Positions 52,513 to 64,000 are shown, counted from the stretch's first letter. The stretch: DNA of 64,000 nt from Dimorphilus gyrociliatus (GCA_904063045.1 CAJFCJ010000012.1:248001-312000), one strand, 5' to 3'. Made by a program: numbers and translations. Notes: generated from the letters alone by a model not told the origin.

Positions 52513-53597
52513 ATGTCCCGTGGGGGCTTTAACACTGACAAACATTATTACAAACTAAGTGATAAACAGATGAATAGAAGTAATATAGGAAAGCACTTGA
52601 CAACTTTTATGTAAAGGGATAGTTCAAGGAAGAACTCCTATTTAATAAAGAAATAGTCTAAATAGGACATTTAGAATAGTATATATACAGTTTATATATT
52701 AATATAATAAGAAAAGATCCGAATAGAAATTTAATATTTTTTATATAAAGAAGAATTAATAATCTCCTAATTTTTCTACAAGTGTAATAAGGAGATTAAT
52801 AAAAAGGCAATAAAAATTTGTACAGAGAACTCTATGTTCGAATTTTTTATCCAACAAATCAACAGTAAATTCATCTATTTCTAATCATTCAATTAAAGAA
52901 AAGGAGAGAAAATTACGTTGAAAGAGATGCTTGATATCTTCAAGAGTATTTTTTATAGGCCTTTTCCATATAGATATAATTTTAGACAATATATAAAATT
53001 AGGTATATATATAGTGGTTTTGAGGTAGGCAATGTACGAATGTTTATAGAATTCTTCGAATATTCCTGGAACATTGCGCATGCATATAAACTGAAAGAGA
53101 AAGCTATAGCGATGACCTTTATACTGTGTTTTACACTAATAGAATTAAGTTTAAATCATCAACTTATAGTTTAAAATAACAGGTTGTTCCATTCTCTTCT
53201 CTTTTATCTATTGTTTTGTATTGTTTCAGCTAAATGAAAATTCTTTTGTTTTAGTTTTTTATTTTACAATTTCCTAGTAGCTTGCTATACAGGAAGAAAG
53301 TTTATTTCTATATATTCGATATTAGTAAAACGCCATCTGTTGCATATGCTGTTCATTATGATAAAAGATAGATATAAAGACGCGAAAAAAATGACCTTTT
53401 TCATATTACATTACATTGAAGAACTTATTGAAAATTTTCTAGGCAAGATATAAATATTTTCCTAGAAAGTCTTTTAATTAGAAAAGAGATAAGTTTTCAA
53501 TAGTTTAATGAAAGACATTGCAATGAAATCCCCACGGTGACTGTATAGAGAAAACGAGGCATTTTCACCAGATAATATAATTGTAATCGAAGAACCT
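52513..53597. other. Intergenic region before the MFS gene
   Basis: AT-rich non-coding DNA with the 3' UTR of the small acidic gene. A CGCCATCTGTTGC element at 53331-53343 is one of the strongest members of the recurrent motif. In the MFS frame, sequence is open for 15 codons before the ATG, back to a TATAG that could be an acceptor at 53549. Confidence 0.5.
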
Positions 53598-55817
53598 ATG
53601 GGAGAGCCTACTTTACATTGTCATTGTATAGTTGAAAAGCCTCCGACACCTGAGATGAACAGTTTAGAATTAGGAATAGCAACTGCCTCCTTTTTGACTT
53701 TTGTATTAAATTCGGCTATATTTTCTTCAATTACCCTATTTTCTACACAATTCCGTCTTTTACAAGAAATACATCCCGTTGTTGTTGGTTTTTGCGCATC
53801 TTTAACTATGACTTTTGCAGCTGTTGGCGGTAAGGAAAGCAACTCAACTTACTATTTATTTTTAAATATAAAAAAAGAGATCATACGTTCTGTAAAACTA
53901 GATTCATACTTCGTGAATTTTGTATGAACGTATCATTTATTTATTTATTAATGAAGCTTTTAAAATACTAATATTTTAATTCTTTTTCAAAGGTTTAATT
54001 GGAAGTAAATTACTAGTTAAAAATGGACCAAAATCGATATCAATAGTTGGTTGTCTTATGTGCTTTGTTGGTTTAATAATCAGTTCAATTTGCAATCGAT
54101 TCTTATTAATATGCCTTACATTTGGTATAATTACTGGAATGGGTATTGGAGTTCAAATAGTTTCAAACTATATCTCAATAAGTTACGGAATAAGACAACA
54201 ATATAAAAATTCTGCACGAGTAATTTCTCTAATTGGATTATTTTTGGGTCCTATTATTTTTCTACCTATTCAAGTAAGTTTACATAATTAAGCTAATTAC
54301 AGAATAGTTAATTTTAAAATTTTTCGCTTTTAAAACATTAAAAGTGTATACTAGCATCTTTGAAAGAAGTACTTTCCATTTTTGACCTTCCCTTTTTGAC
54401 AAATTTGAAGGCTCTGTCCTCAATAGTAAGAAACTTGTGGTAATGCTTATGTAGCTTTATCTTTAATATCTATCATCATAAATTTATAAGTAAAATAATA
54501 AGATTACCAGACTTATATTAAATTTACTCTATAATAATTTGTTAAACTCTCCTTATTTGTTGCTTTTATATAAAGTCATTGGAAAAGTATTTTTCTTGCA
54601 TTTCTTTCCTGTTAAGATGTAGAAGACAACTCTATTCTATGTAAGATGTCCAAGATTCATCGCTTGACCGATCTTTATGTTAAATGAATATAAAGTCAAA
54701 GTGACAGTTGGTTGATTATTCTTTTTAAAAATTGTGACTTCGTTATTAATTATAAGCAACTTTTTTCCTACATTTGTTGTCCTTGCATATGGGTTTTTCT
54801 TCATGTCGAATAGAACCTTACAGGTTAAGCACTTTAATATATTTATATAGTTTTCTTTCCCGACAGCAATTGTTATTAGATATTTATTCTTGGCGAGGAA
54901 CGTTTCTTATATTCAGCTCAATTTCATTAAATTCGCTACCATTTGCTCTACTCTTACCCAGAAAGCTGACAATCGATGATAATGATATGCTAAATCAACC
55001 AATTAATTTATCTCCATTCTCCAAAATCCTGCCAGCCTTGGATTTTTTCACGGCAATTATGACTCACGTTGGAGCTGTAATTTACTTTTATTACTCTTAT
55101 CAGAAGGCAATTTATCTCAAAATAACATCTTCAAAAGGGAAATCTCAAACAGTTAATTAAAGTAGAATTAATTAAGAAATAAATATATTATTCAATGTTA
55201 TGTGAGAAAGTAGCTATAAAAAAGAGAACAAAAGATATTAGAAAAGTAAAACATCATTAATTTTTATATTAAATAATACTAAGGATAGGTAGTTTGTTAT
55301 TTAATCAACAACAAACTTTTAGGGAGTTGTAGCTCCGTCTTTATATAATTGGAGAATCCCTTTTGTAGCAACGATTATTTTATGCATTCAATTAGCTTTT
55401 GCCCTTCTCGCATTTTTATTTGCAAGTAAAGTTACAATTTGCCGAAAGCGTTTTGTAAAGGGCTTATCGTCATTAATATCTGGATTGATGCTACTTATAG
55501 GAGCTGCAACAAATACTTTCTATCCGATGCTTCTCTGCTCAGGAATTTTTGGGACATTTTACTCTATAGCAACAATACTGCAGTTCGATATCAGCATTAT
55601 AACATCGCTATTTTCTATTACTATGGCTTTTTTTATAGCTTTACCTCTCGCTGGAACTATTGAAACTGAGTTAAACCTTGATCGAGTTTTTCTAATATCT
55701 GGATGTACTCATTCATTCAGCGGATTAATTCAATTTCTCGTCTCAATTTTTATGACTGATAACCCAATTACAAACTTTACGAAGAGAATTAAAGACAGAG
55801 AATCCACACTAGTCTAA
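53598..55817 (+). CDS. Monocarboxylate-transporter-like MFS protein (SLC16-like)
   Basis: There are four exons (53598-53829, 53993-54273, 54867-55076, 55323-55817) and 405 aa. The hydrophobic profile fits 12 membrane helices with a short central loop; most SLC16 proteins are longer, mainly in that loop and the C-terminus. Recognisable features are GGLIGSKLLVKNGPKSISIVG (start of TM3 region), GITGMGIGVQ-type glycine-rich TM4, and LLLDIYSWRGTF, which matches the conserved Q-x-L-x-D-x-Y-G-W-R-G of MCTs. The TM1 signature D-G-G-W-G-W of proton-coupled MCTs is absent (PEMNSLELGIATASF instead). Substrate is unknown. The exon 3 donor (GGAGCT followed by GTAATT) is the least sure junction, and the N-terminus may start further upstream. 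AATAAA lies at 55944. Confidence 0.75.
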
Positions 55818-55943
55818 ATAGAAAAGAAATGTTTAAAAAGACCTGTAAATTATACTACGATTTCCCGATGATATTGACATTAAAATGTCTAGTAAAATAA
55901 TGAATTTTTATTATTTTAATATTATTTTCTTTATTTTCGATTA

Positions 55944-55949
55944 AATAAA
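55944..55949 (+). terminator. Candidate poly(A) signal of the MFS gene
   Basis: AATAAA 127 nt after the MFS stop codon. Confidence 0.35.
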
Positions 55950-56736
55950 AGTTTCTACAAAGAAATAAGATTTTAAATGATTCTTTTCCTTTTCATAGTT
56001 TTGTACCGATAGGTGTCGCTGAAGAAATCCAGATCTGGAATTTACACGACTATTACTTGTAAAAGTTGTTGAGGATATAACTAGAAGCCACGCCATTCCC
56101 TATCACAATGTCTGCAGTATCTGTAAAAGGAGTTAATTTATAATAAGTAGAGCATGAATAAGCCTTTAACAGTAAGTAATGAGAAATAATAGCAAGAAGA
56201 GTTTTTGTTATATTTTATCATAAAGACCAAGAAAAAACTATATACTATATTTATATATATATATATTTATTTATACAGTATTTCTATAATAAAGAATAAT
56301 AATAAATATAATAATAAAAATTATTAAGAACCGCTGTTTTAATAACAAAGAACAGGAAGTTTAAACGGAAGCTTTTATTCATTAACCTATGCTTCTATTC
56401 GACATGTATCACTTTATACCAACTATCATTTTTTATACTTCCTATTCTATGTCTTTGTTCATTATTATTAAAAAGTAAACATTTGTTATTTATATATATG
56501 TAATATAACTTAGACTATATGGTTTAAACCACTTTTAACTTATTATTAAAATTAACATAGTAATTATTGTCTATTTTGTCACATTTATTCCGTAAAAAAA
56601 GGTTTCTTTTACTTAAAAAAAAAAGACAAATCCCCTATAAGCAGTAGGAAGGAACGGCAATGAGAATCAGTGACCAAACTCGCCTTTGTCTGTACAGTAA
56701 TTAACTACTCAATCTTTAGATGATGCTAATATACTT

Positions 56737-56769
56737 CTATAACTTGTAGATGCCATCTACAAGTTATAG
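56737..56769. repeat. Perfect inverted repeat, 16-bp arms with 1-nt spacer
   Basis: Left arm CTATAACTTGTAGATG and right arm CATCTACAAGTTATAG are exact reverse complements around base 56753. A TA run starts within 2 nt of the right arm. It could form a cruciform or a tight RNA hairpin. Confidence 0.9.
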
Positions 56770-56770
56770 T

Positions 56771-56799
56771 CATATATATATATATATATATATATATAA
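56771..56799. repeat. (TA)n microsatellite
   Basis: Pure TA run directly after the 56737 palindrome. Confidence 0.9.
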
Positions 56800-57440
56800 G
56801 CCTAATAGCGAATTTAGTCATTTATATACAAATATTATCTATTTTCCATTTCATAGTGAAAAAAAATGATGATAAAAAAGTTTCTTTTTCTTTCTTATTC
56901 TTATAAATTTCTTCTAACACTTGAATTATCTAATTTTACAATTTATATGACCTTATAATTATTAATTATTATGAAAATTTAATGCAAGCTAATGCATAGT
57001 CTTCAAAGTAAATATTAACAGTAAATAATGGGATGCATCTGTATGTTTAGCTAAATCAATTTTATAAATATTTAATTATTAACTTATTCTAATTGTTGAC
57101 AAGTTTAGTTATTAATAATAATAAGCGTATTAATATATTTTATGATTCTTAATGATTTGGCTAATTATAACAAGAAAATCTAAACTTCTAGAACGCAGAT
57201 AAATTTTCTAAATTGTGCCCGTTAGCTATGCATTAGCCTCATTTCATCGAGAGCTGAAATTGCTCTTTTATGTTTGTTTTTTAAGAAGAGAACTGAATGA
57301 ATAAAATAACTTTTACATTTAAGAATCTGTATAGATACTTTCAACTATCATTCAACATAATTACAAGCGTAAATTATATAATACAGTAGTTAATTCGATC
57401 GACTTAACTTTCGTTCCTAATTAAGTTTTTCTTTCTCTCT

Positions 57441-57507
57441 TTTTTTTTCAGAAAACATCTTTTTTTTGATGGAAAATGAAATAGATCTCTCTTTATTTTC
57501 GACATAA
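57441..57507 (+). promoter_or_regulatory. 3' splice site and uORF in the GPCR leader
   Basis: A long T run ending TTTTCAG (to 57451) is a strong acceptor. A 12-codon uORF (57469-57507) follows, ending 49 nt before the main ATG. Confidence 0.45.
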
Positions 57508-57556
57508 ATATACATTCTGTCTTAGCCTGTCTAAACTTTAATTTATATCTTGAAGA

Positions 57557-58904
57557 ATGACGCAGGAGTGTAGCTTTTACATTAATCAGTCCAAGACAAT
57601 ATGTATTCCAATGCAGGAGGTGATGAAAGTATGCCAAGAAAACGCTAGTGAAACTGGATTTTCACTCCCTATTGATCCAACAGTGGGGTCAATTCTTCAA
57701 CTAAATTTTACTATTAGAAATTTTACGGACGGAGAAGAAGGCATAATAAGGAGAGCGAACTTCTCTAATGATGACAAAAATTATTATAGGAATTTAGAAT
57801 TGTTTATTTATAAGTATTGTCTATTTTTCATGTGTTTAGTTGGTTTAATTGGAAACGCCCTTAATTTAATAGTTTTAACAAGAGTATCCTTAAAGAGAAC
57901 TATGGATCTACTAGAAAAAGCTTCAAATGCAATATTTGTTGCAATTGCAGTTTCTGACATGAGTTTCTGCTTCTTCCTCATGTTGTACGGTTGGCTATAC
58001 TCAGTAACATTTATGCACCCAGATATTAATGTGCGATTGATTTATACAATTTATTATTATCCTTTAATTAATATATTTGCTTTCTGCTCGACTTGGTTAA
58101 CTCTTGCAGCTACAACTTCAAGGTAAGTCATTCAAAATGCATGCACTTCTTCGAATTCATTTATATATCTTTTTCAGATTTTTACTTATTGTTGATTATC
58201 CTACCGGTCTAAAAGTTTCTGGTTTAACGGCTGCAAAAATTCAAATAGTCATAATATTTCTTCTAAGTAGTGGTTCCAACTTGATTCGCTTTTGGTATCA
58301 AAAAATATCAACAATTCATTGTTATGGGAATTATTATGCCTACTATATTCAAGACAGTCTACTTAAACAAAATGAGACGTTAGATCAGATATATAGTTGG
58401 ACAATGTTTGTGTTCGGTACAATAATACCACTTCTTATGTTAATTTTCTTCACTCTATTCTTTGCATCAGGATTTAAAGTAGTTGAATTTTGCTGTAAAA
58501 CGGCTGATAATCAGATTCACGGAACAAACAATACTACTTTAACATTGGCCATTATGGTTATTTTAAATTTAATATTAGTATGTCCAGCAGAAATTGCAGC
58601 TTTTTTTAAGTATAAAGCAGTGGGTAAACGCGAAAGTACTCCCTTATATAATATCATTGTTTCCATAACAAATGTTGCCCAAGCTGGAAATTTCGCTTTA
58701 AATTTTCTTGTATATTTTGTCGCTAATCCAAATTTCAGACGGACTTTTATTCATTTAATGTGTCGGACGAGTAAAAAGAAAATAAGCAAAAGTTTTAGAA
58801 ATGTTGCCTTAAGAAATAATAATGGTAAACAAAAGAATAACTTAAAATATAACGATGCTTCAGTTAATCCTACAGAAACCATATGTTTCGAGACAGTTGT
58901 ATGA
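57557..58904 (+). CDS. Class A GPCR, FMRFamide-receptor-like orphan
   Basis: There are two exons (57557-58122, 58178-58904), a 55-nt intron, and 430 aa with seven hydrophobic segments. The extracellular N-terminus has glycosylation sequons (NQS, NAS, NFT, NFS) and several Cys. TM1 has GLIGNALNLIVLTR and TM2 AIAVSDMSFCFF. The end of TM3 reads AATTSRFLLIVDYP, so the D-R-Y triad is S-R-F with the Arg kept, split by the intron. TM7 reads AQAGNFALNFLVYFVANPNFRRTF, the N-x-x-x-N-F-x-x-Y form typical of invertebrate FMRFamide/peptide receptors rather than the common N-P-x-x-Y. It is most likely a neuropeptide receptor; the ligand is unknown. AATAAA occurs at 59155. Confidence 0.82.
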
Positions 58905-60406
58905 AATAATAATATTAAAAGAGTCTCTTCACTTGCATTGAGAGTAAAGAGAAACAAATGAAATATTAAAAGAATTGTCTTTTTTGTAGTATTTCGAAAA
59001 GCAAAAACAAAAAGAGAAGTATTTTCTTGCTGTTTTCATTTTCATTTTAAAATATACCAAGTAAAGAGATCTACAATATACTATGCTCTCTCTCTCTCTC
59101 TCTCTCATTGTCTCTTAAATATATATATTTATAGTTATTTGTCATTTTGAAGAGAATAAAATTTAGAAAATAATTAGTTAGATACAAACTTGAATTTGTG
59201 TCTGAGTACGTAGTTAAAATAATTTAAGAATATCGAAAGGTATTATCAATATATGTCTACACCTGCTTTTTTCAATAAATGTCTCTATGTTTTATATATT
59301 ATATACAGTATAACTTTATAATGTATTTGTGAAGTTTAAATTTAAAATTCTAGACTTTTTCTCTTTTCATGTATTTTTAACTTATAAATGGTTCTGTTTA
59401 ATATATAAGCAATACATTCTCTCATTTTTTATATGTCTTTATTGTCCCTCTCTTGGCTAAAACTAATCTATTAGATATGCTATATATATTCAATAAGTTG
59501 ATAAAACAACAACAAACACATAGAAAATTAACTTTATTAATAATCTATTCAAAATTTATTGAAATTATTCTGTAATTTAAAAGAATGTACAGAAACAGAA
59601 CTCTTTTCTATTCGCACTGGAAAGTGTTACAGTTATAATGAAATCTAGAAATTTTACTGTGGTAACAAAAAAATTGCATTTAATGAGTCTACAAGTTATT
59701 AAGACAAACTCTGTCTAACTGCCAGACTATAAGAAGAATATGTTTATACATTTATTTGTAATAGACTATAATAAAAGTTTCCTTTTTATACTTTGCCATT
59801 GACTAATTTAAAATGAAATAAATAAACAATTTCCTTATTTATAGAAACTTTCCACTTATATTATAAAAAATCTTCTTGTTTCCGAATTTAAGCTTCAAAT
59901 TTCCAATTTATATTTGTTTTCATTTGTCAAATAAATTAGTTAAAATACAACAATAACACCAAATTTGTGAAATTGCCAAATTATTCTTTCGCAATAAGTT
60001 TTTATAGTATCTTTTATTGTAAATATAATAAAAAACGTTTCTTTTACTTCTTCCTTTAGTTTTTAGTTGTTAAAATTGAAAAAAATGAAAATAAAGGAAA
60101 TTTTAATGAATGAGAAAAGATTTTTTACAAGAAACAAACAAAAATAATCATTTAATTACAATAGCACCTAGAGAGATATTGCATTTAGACTAAAACTTAA
60201 CGGAACTGTACTGCTTCTCAGGAGGATTTGTTGTTGTTTTATATGTATATATACAGAATATATAAATTTATAAAAAGGTGATTCAAGACTAAAAAGGTGA
60301 CTTAATAGATAGAACTAATGTATTTCTAATCCAAGATAAAATCGAGCGAATGGAACTTTGTTAAAATAATAAAAGAAATTTAAGTATTCTTGTTATTTCT
60401 TTTTGA
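58905..60406. other. Convergent intergenic region after the GPCR
   Basis: It holds the GPCR 3' UTR with a (CT)n run at 59085-59106 and AATAAA at 59155-59160, then AT-rich DNA up to the stop of the minus-strand gene. No coding exon was recognised. Confidence 0.5.
59085..59106. repeat. (CT)n microsatellite
   Basis: CT dinucleotide run in the probable GPCR 3' UTR. Confidence 0.9.
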
Positions 60407-61176
60407 TTATTCCTTCAATATTTCTTGCATAGTGATATCAAAGAGACGTTGCCTATTTATTGTATTTGGTACTAAATTTGAAGCTGACCTAGATATTTTT
60501 GTCATGTTATACGATGATAATGGTTTTAATGGCAAAATATTCTTCAATATTTTATCTACAAGATATTTAAATACTAAATTATGTAGATTATATGAATGTT
60601 TTATTAATAAATACCAACTTTTAATCTGTATTTCTTTTAACAATTCTAATTCTTCATTTGTAACATAGTCAGTACTTTTTCGTATTAATGACAAATTAGT
60701 GGGGGACTGTGAATCCTCTTCTGTTTCTTTATGGCCTCTTTCATTTTTCTTAAATAATAAACTTTTTTTTGAACTCTCAGTAGAGTTAAAAGAAAATATT
60801 TCTTTTAAAGTATTATCTAGATTACTGTCAGAAATGAAGCTGTTTTCTTTGACACTTTTATTTATTATTTGTTCATCTATGTCATCGTATATACCGGTTT
60901 CATTGACTGTATTATAAAATCTTTCAATCATATCTGTATTTGAAAGTATTGATGTTGGTGAATAGCTTTTTTTTTGACTGCTTTGCAAACATAAAATAAA
61001 TCTATATACTTCTTATACAATAATAAATGTTCTCATAACCTTGAGAAAATCTTAGAATAGGTATAATGTGTCTCTGAATTTTTTCCACTTATATTAGTAT
61101 TCCTGAGGCTACTCGATTCTGCAATCGTAGAATAAGGAATTGTGTCAGTTTCTCTCTTTAATTTTCTATAATTTCC
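60407..61176 (-). CDS. Unrecognised protein, 3' exons only
   Basis: Two joined exons (61176-61040 and 60980-60407, intron 59 nt) give 236 C-terminal residues. I do not recognise the family. The first exon reads KLKRETDTIPYSTIAESSS and further Ser/Asn-rich sequence. The second is acidic and Ser-rich at first (IYDDIDEQIINKS, KETEEDSQSPTN), then forms a likely amphipathic helical region (EELELLKEIQIKSWYLLIKH) and ends ITMQEILKE. Phases agree at the junction (TCA AG / C AGT). The 61176 boundary is set by an in-frame TAG that doubles as the acceptor, so at least one upstream exon with the start codon must lie at higher coordinates; I could not locate it with confidence. The whole could be a disordered cytoskeletal or regulatory protein, but no function is claimed. 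Confidence 0.5.
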
Positions 61177-62596
61177 CTAATTTGTATGAAAATTGATGAC
61201 ATTACAAGGAAACAGCTAAAATTAAACTTAGTGTTACAAAAGAAGGTAAGATATACATATTTTTTTATCCTTGCTGGTAAATTATTCATATTTTTATAAC
61301 TCGGTAAAAGAAACATACAAATTTAAATTAAAATGACGTTTTATGACTATATTTTCATTATTTTTTAGCTAAAGAATCATCAAAGTATCTGAATGAATAT
61401 AAAATACAGCTGACACTCATTCAATGTTGCTAATTTTGGCTGATTTTATCAAATGAGTATTTCCATTTCAAAAGATTAACTTTAGTCAATTTTTTTCAAT
61501 TCACCGAACATGTATTAATGTTTTGAGGCGTGAATCTAAGATAGCGATGGATTCTTTCTTGAAATCTTGACAGTGTATATGAGTTTTTATAAAAGAATAT
61601 AAATAGTGTAAAAAATTAAAGATAGTTTGTCATTTTTCGAAAAAAATTGTATATAGAACATCTTTCGAATAAGCTATAACAAGATCATGTATGTAATACA
61701 TATGTTTTTTTTAGGCATATTGAAAATTTATAGATTGTATATATGTCAAGTTATTTCACCGCATAAAATTAGAAATTGAAAGCATTTATTCAATCTACAA
61801 TTGAGCGCTAAGTAATGCAAACAAATACTCTAATTATGCGCCAAAAAAGTCAATACTTTTACCTGGATTATTAAAGAGTTTAAAGTTTATTTTATTATCT
61901 TAAAATAATATTTAAGATTTAATTACATGATCTCTATTAACTTAATTTCCTCTTCTATATTCTACATTTCCAGCTATATACAAAAGATGAAAATGTTTAC
62001 ATTACCATGACAATAATTCAAATATGGTATTCTCTTGTTTGTGGACAATAGTTACAGAAGACAGAATATAAAATTCCAGTTCAATTAGCTGTATTTGTCA
62101 TAAATAAAATATTTTCTTTATTTGTCAGACAAAAATTTTTATGATTCAAGTTTTGCAATGTTAATTAATTCTCTTGAGAGTTGTTAATTACCAAAGAATT
62201 AATGACAGGGAATGCGTTAGATTTTGATTTACTATAGCAAGAGAATGGTGTTAAATGCATTATATGTCTCATACACAGAGAATAGAAGTTCTTTTCTACA
62301 TATTATTTCACTAAATATAGTATATTATGTGAATTATTTGTGAATTATGCATATTGTACATGGCATTATTTGTTCATTTTCACGTTGAATGTAATTTTAA
62401 CCAACTCTAATATATACTTAAATAAATTAATAATATATAGAACTGAGAGCAATTTGTGTAACAAATTGATATATTTCATTCTTTTATTTATTTTAATAAA
62501 GAGATTTTCACAATGACTTGCAAATAATGAAACTCTGAAAGAAAAATGTAAAGAAAGGGTTGATCATAGACCTAGAAAGAAAGAGATACAAAGCGT

Positions 62597-62617
62597 GAGA
62601 AGAGAGAGAGAGAGAGG
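62597..62617. repeat. (GA)n microsatellite
   Basis: GA dinucleotide run in a purine-rich stretch. Confidence 0.85.
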
Positions 62618-62753
62618 AATAAAGATGAAAAGAGAGGCAGTGAGGTAGCGAAGGCGTGACACGGATATAAAATTTAAGCGACTAATTTAAAACACTAAAT
62701 TAGATTCGATTTAAGTTTCCCGGTAAATACAACAAAAAGTAATAAAGTAGTCC

Positions 62754-62776
62754 ATGACGTAGAAAGCTTACGTCAT
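62754..62776. promoter_or_regulatory. Inverted pair of CRE/ATF-type half sites
   Basis: ATGACGTA (62754-62761) and TACGTCAT (62769-62776) are perfect reverse complements with a 7-nt spacer. Each contains the TGACGTA core bound by CREB/ATF-type bZIP proteins. Confidence 0.4.
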
Positions 62777-64000
62777 TTTGCTATTCTGGATAACAAGTAG
62801 TATTATTTGATGAGAATCATTTAAAGTTATTATTTTTTCATACAAATATATCATAATTATATATATAGGGCTAATGTTTACTTATATTTTTATCAGATCA
62901 AGGCTAGATATTATCTAATTAGACCTTATTATACTCTCTCAACTTATCAAACTTTTAAAGATATATTACGAGTTTTATGAAAGTACAAATAAATATGTCA
63001 TTTAGATCTTTGTAATCTATTACCTAATTAATCTACTGGGCTTTGTTTTATTGTTTAGAGAAATTTCTTTTTATTTTTATAACTTATTTTTTAAAAAATA
63101 GATAAGAACACAAATAAATAGAAGCCACTGGACAACTTTCATATCATTCAATTTTATGCTGTTAACCAAATAGTTATATTTTCTTTTTTAGTACAACGTC
63201 AACAGTAACTAATTGAATACGAAGTACGAAAAAGAGACAAAAGAAAACAAAAATCTTACTTAATTGTTACAGCTGCTACTGAAACAATTGTGATCTGTTG
63301 CTTTGCTAAATACTTATTCATTCAGTAATAGGCAAATCATTTAAAGAGAAGCTAAAAGTTAATACCTGTAAAAAAAAAAGCTTGAATATTTTCAAGACTC
63401 ATCTCTTTTTGAAGGTAAGAAGTCAAAAGAAAAAAAAAACAAGTTATACATAATATTTAAATTATAACAATTATAATAATAATAGATAATTATATTAATT
63501 ATTAATTATAATAATAGATAATATATGTATATTATATATTTAACTAGTTGATTTTTAGATTATCAGAATGAAAATAAAAGATTATTAGTATCTTTTCTTA
63601 CCTCTAAAAAATTTTTAGAGTATAAACGAAATAAGATAGAATTATTGAAAATAGAGATTGGAACAATGTTGATTTGCATGGAAATAGGGTAACTGAAATA
63701 TTCTGATAATTATTATGGTTTCTCTATATTACTTTTATACTTTCCATCAAAGAAATATCCATAGGCTTATGTTAAAAAATAGTACTTCAAGATTAAATTG
63801 TATATATATAAGCTATAGAGAAAATTCTGAAGTATTTACCACAAAAGTGTAATCTTTAACGAGATGCGTAAATTGAAATAGATTAAGTGCTTCTTTGTTT
63901 ACGATCTTTCACAGTGTTATTTTATTCTCCTACTGTTTAAACCTGATCTTAGAACGGATATCTACTTTCTACCTTAATAAAAACAAAATATATTAGTCAT

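Larger units (their letters stand above)
55818..57556. other. Intergenic region, MFS to GPCR
   Basis: Contains the MFS 3' UTR, CCGATAGGTGTCGCT at 56006-56020, a perfect 16-bp inverted repeat at 56737-56769 followed by a TA run, and the spliced leader region of the GPCR. No coding exon was recognised. Confidence 0.5.
61177..64000. other. Non-coding or unresolved right end
   Basis: No exon could be supported. Upstream exons of the minus-strand gene ending at 60407 may lie here. A pair of inverted ATGACGTA/TACGTCAT elements (62754-62776) and a (GA)n run (62597-62617) are in a less AT-rich patch at about 62560-62780 that could be a promoter. Confidence 0.4.

Noticed and set aside
63250-63420. 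Possible minus-strand exon bounded by a T-run acceptor and GTAAGA donor
   Set aside because: All three frames contain stops between the two sites, so it cannot be an internal coding exon; a terminal exon is not supported.

Overview
The window is nuclear DNA of an animal. It is strongly AT-rich, its genes carry many small GT-AG introns (many of 55 to about 100 nt), and it encodes metazoan families: a KLF6/7 transcription factor, a TRIM-NHL protein, an SLC6 transporter, a Cys-loop receptor, a peptide-receptor-type GPCR and a Dbl-family RhoGEF. Short introns together with orthologues of long-chain acyl-CoA dehydrogenase and CSPP1 suggest a small-genome lophotrochozoan, for example a meiofaunal annelid. 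That placement is inference. No bacterial, viral, CRISPR or clear transposon features were seen.

Layout. 1-1920 (+): 3' part of ACADL. 3042-9432 (+): a 20-exon CSPP1-like gene. 9866-11013 (-): a nicotinic-type Cys-loop subunit without a recognisable fourth membrane helix. 11755-12843 (+): an intronless GT31 beta-1,3-galactosyltransferase-like enzyme. 13331-19000 (+): a 16-exon SLC6 transporter with one GC-AG intron. 21967-37563 (-): a KLF6/7 orthologue whose first coding exon lies 13.3 kb upstream of the second, which accounts for the apparent gene desert at 24-37 kb. 40882-43365 (+): an intronless TRIM-NHL protein. 45149-50370 (+): an 11-exon DH-PH RhoGEF. 51511-52099 (-) and 52234-52512 (+): a head-to-head pair of small unnamed genes, the second with a PP1-docking motif. 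53598-55817 (+): a monocarboxylate-transporter-like MFS protein. 57557-58904 (+): a class A GPCR. 60407-61176 (-): 3' exons of an unrecognised gene.

Exon models were joined by hand. For every multi-exon model the reading phase is consistent across all junctions, and each complete model totals a multiple of three. The genes share no common pathway; this looks like an ordinary euchromatic gene neighbourhood with ACADL (fatty-acid oxidation), CSPP1 (centrosome/cilium), membrane signalling and transport, transcription and cytoskeletal control.

The most interesting non-genic signals are a recurrent CAGATGGCG motif scattered between and inside genes and resembling an animal CTCF core, a long imperfect hairpin at 20.5 kb, a perfect 16-bp palindrome at 56.7 kb, and 3' splice sites followed by tiny upstream ORFs just before several start codons, which suggests spliced 5' leaders or spliced-leader trans-splicing.
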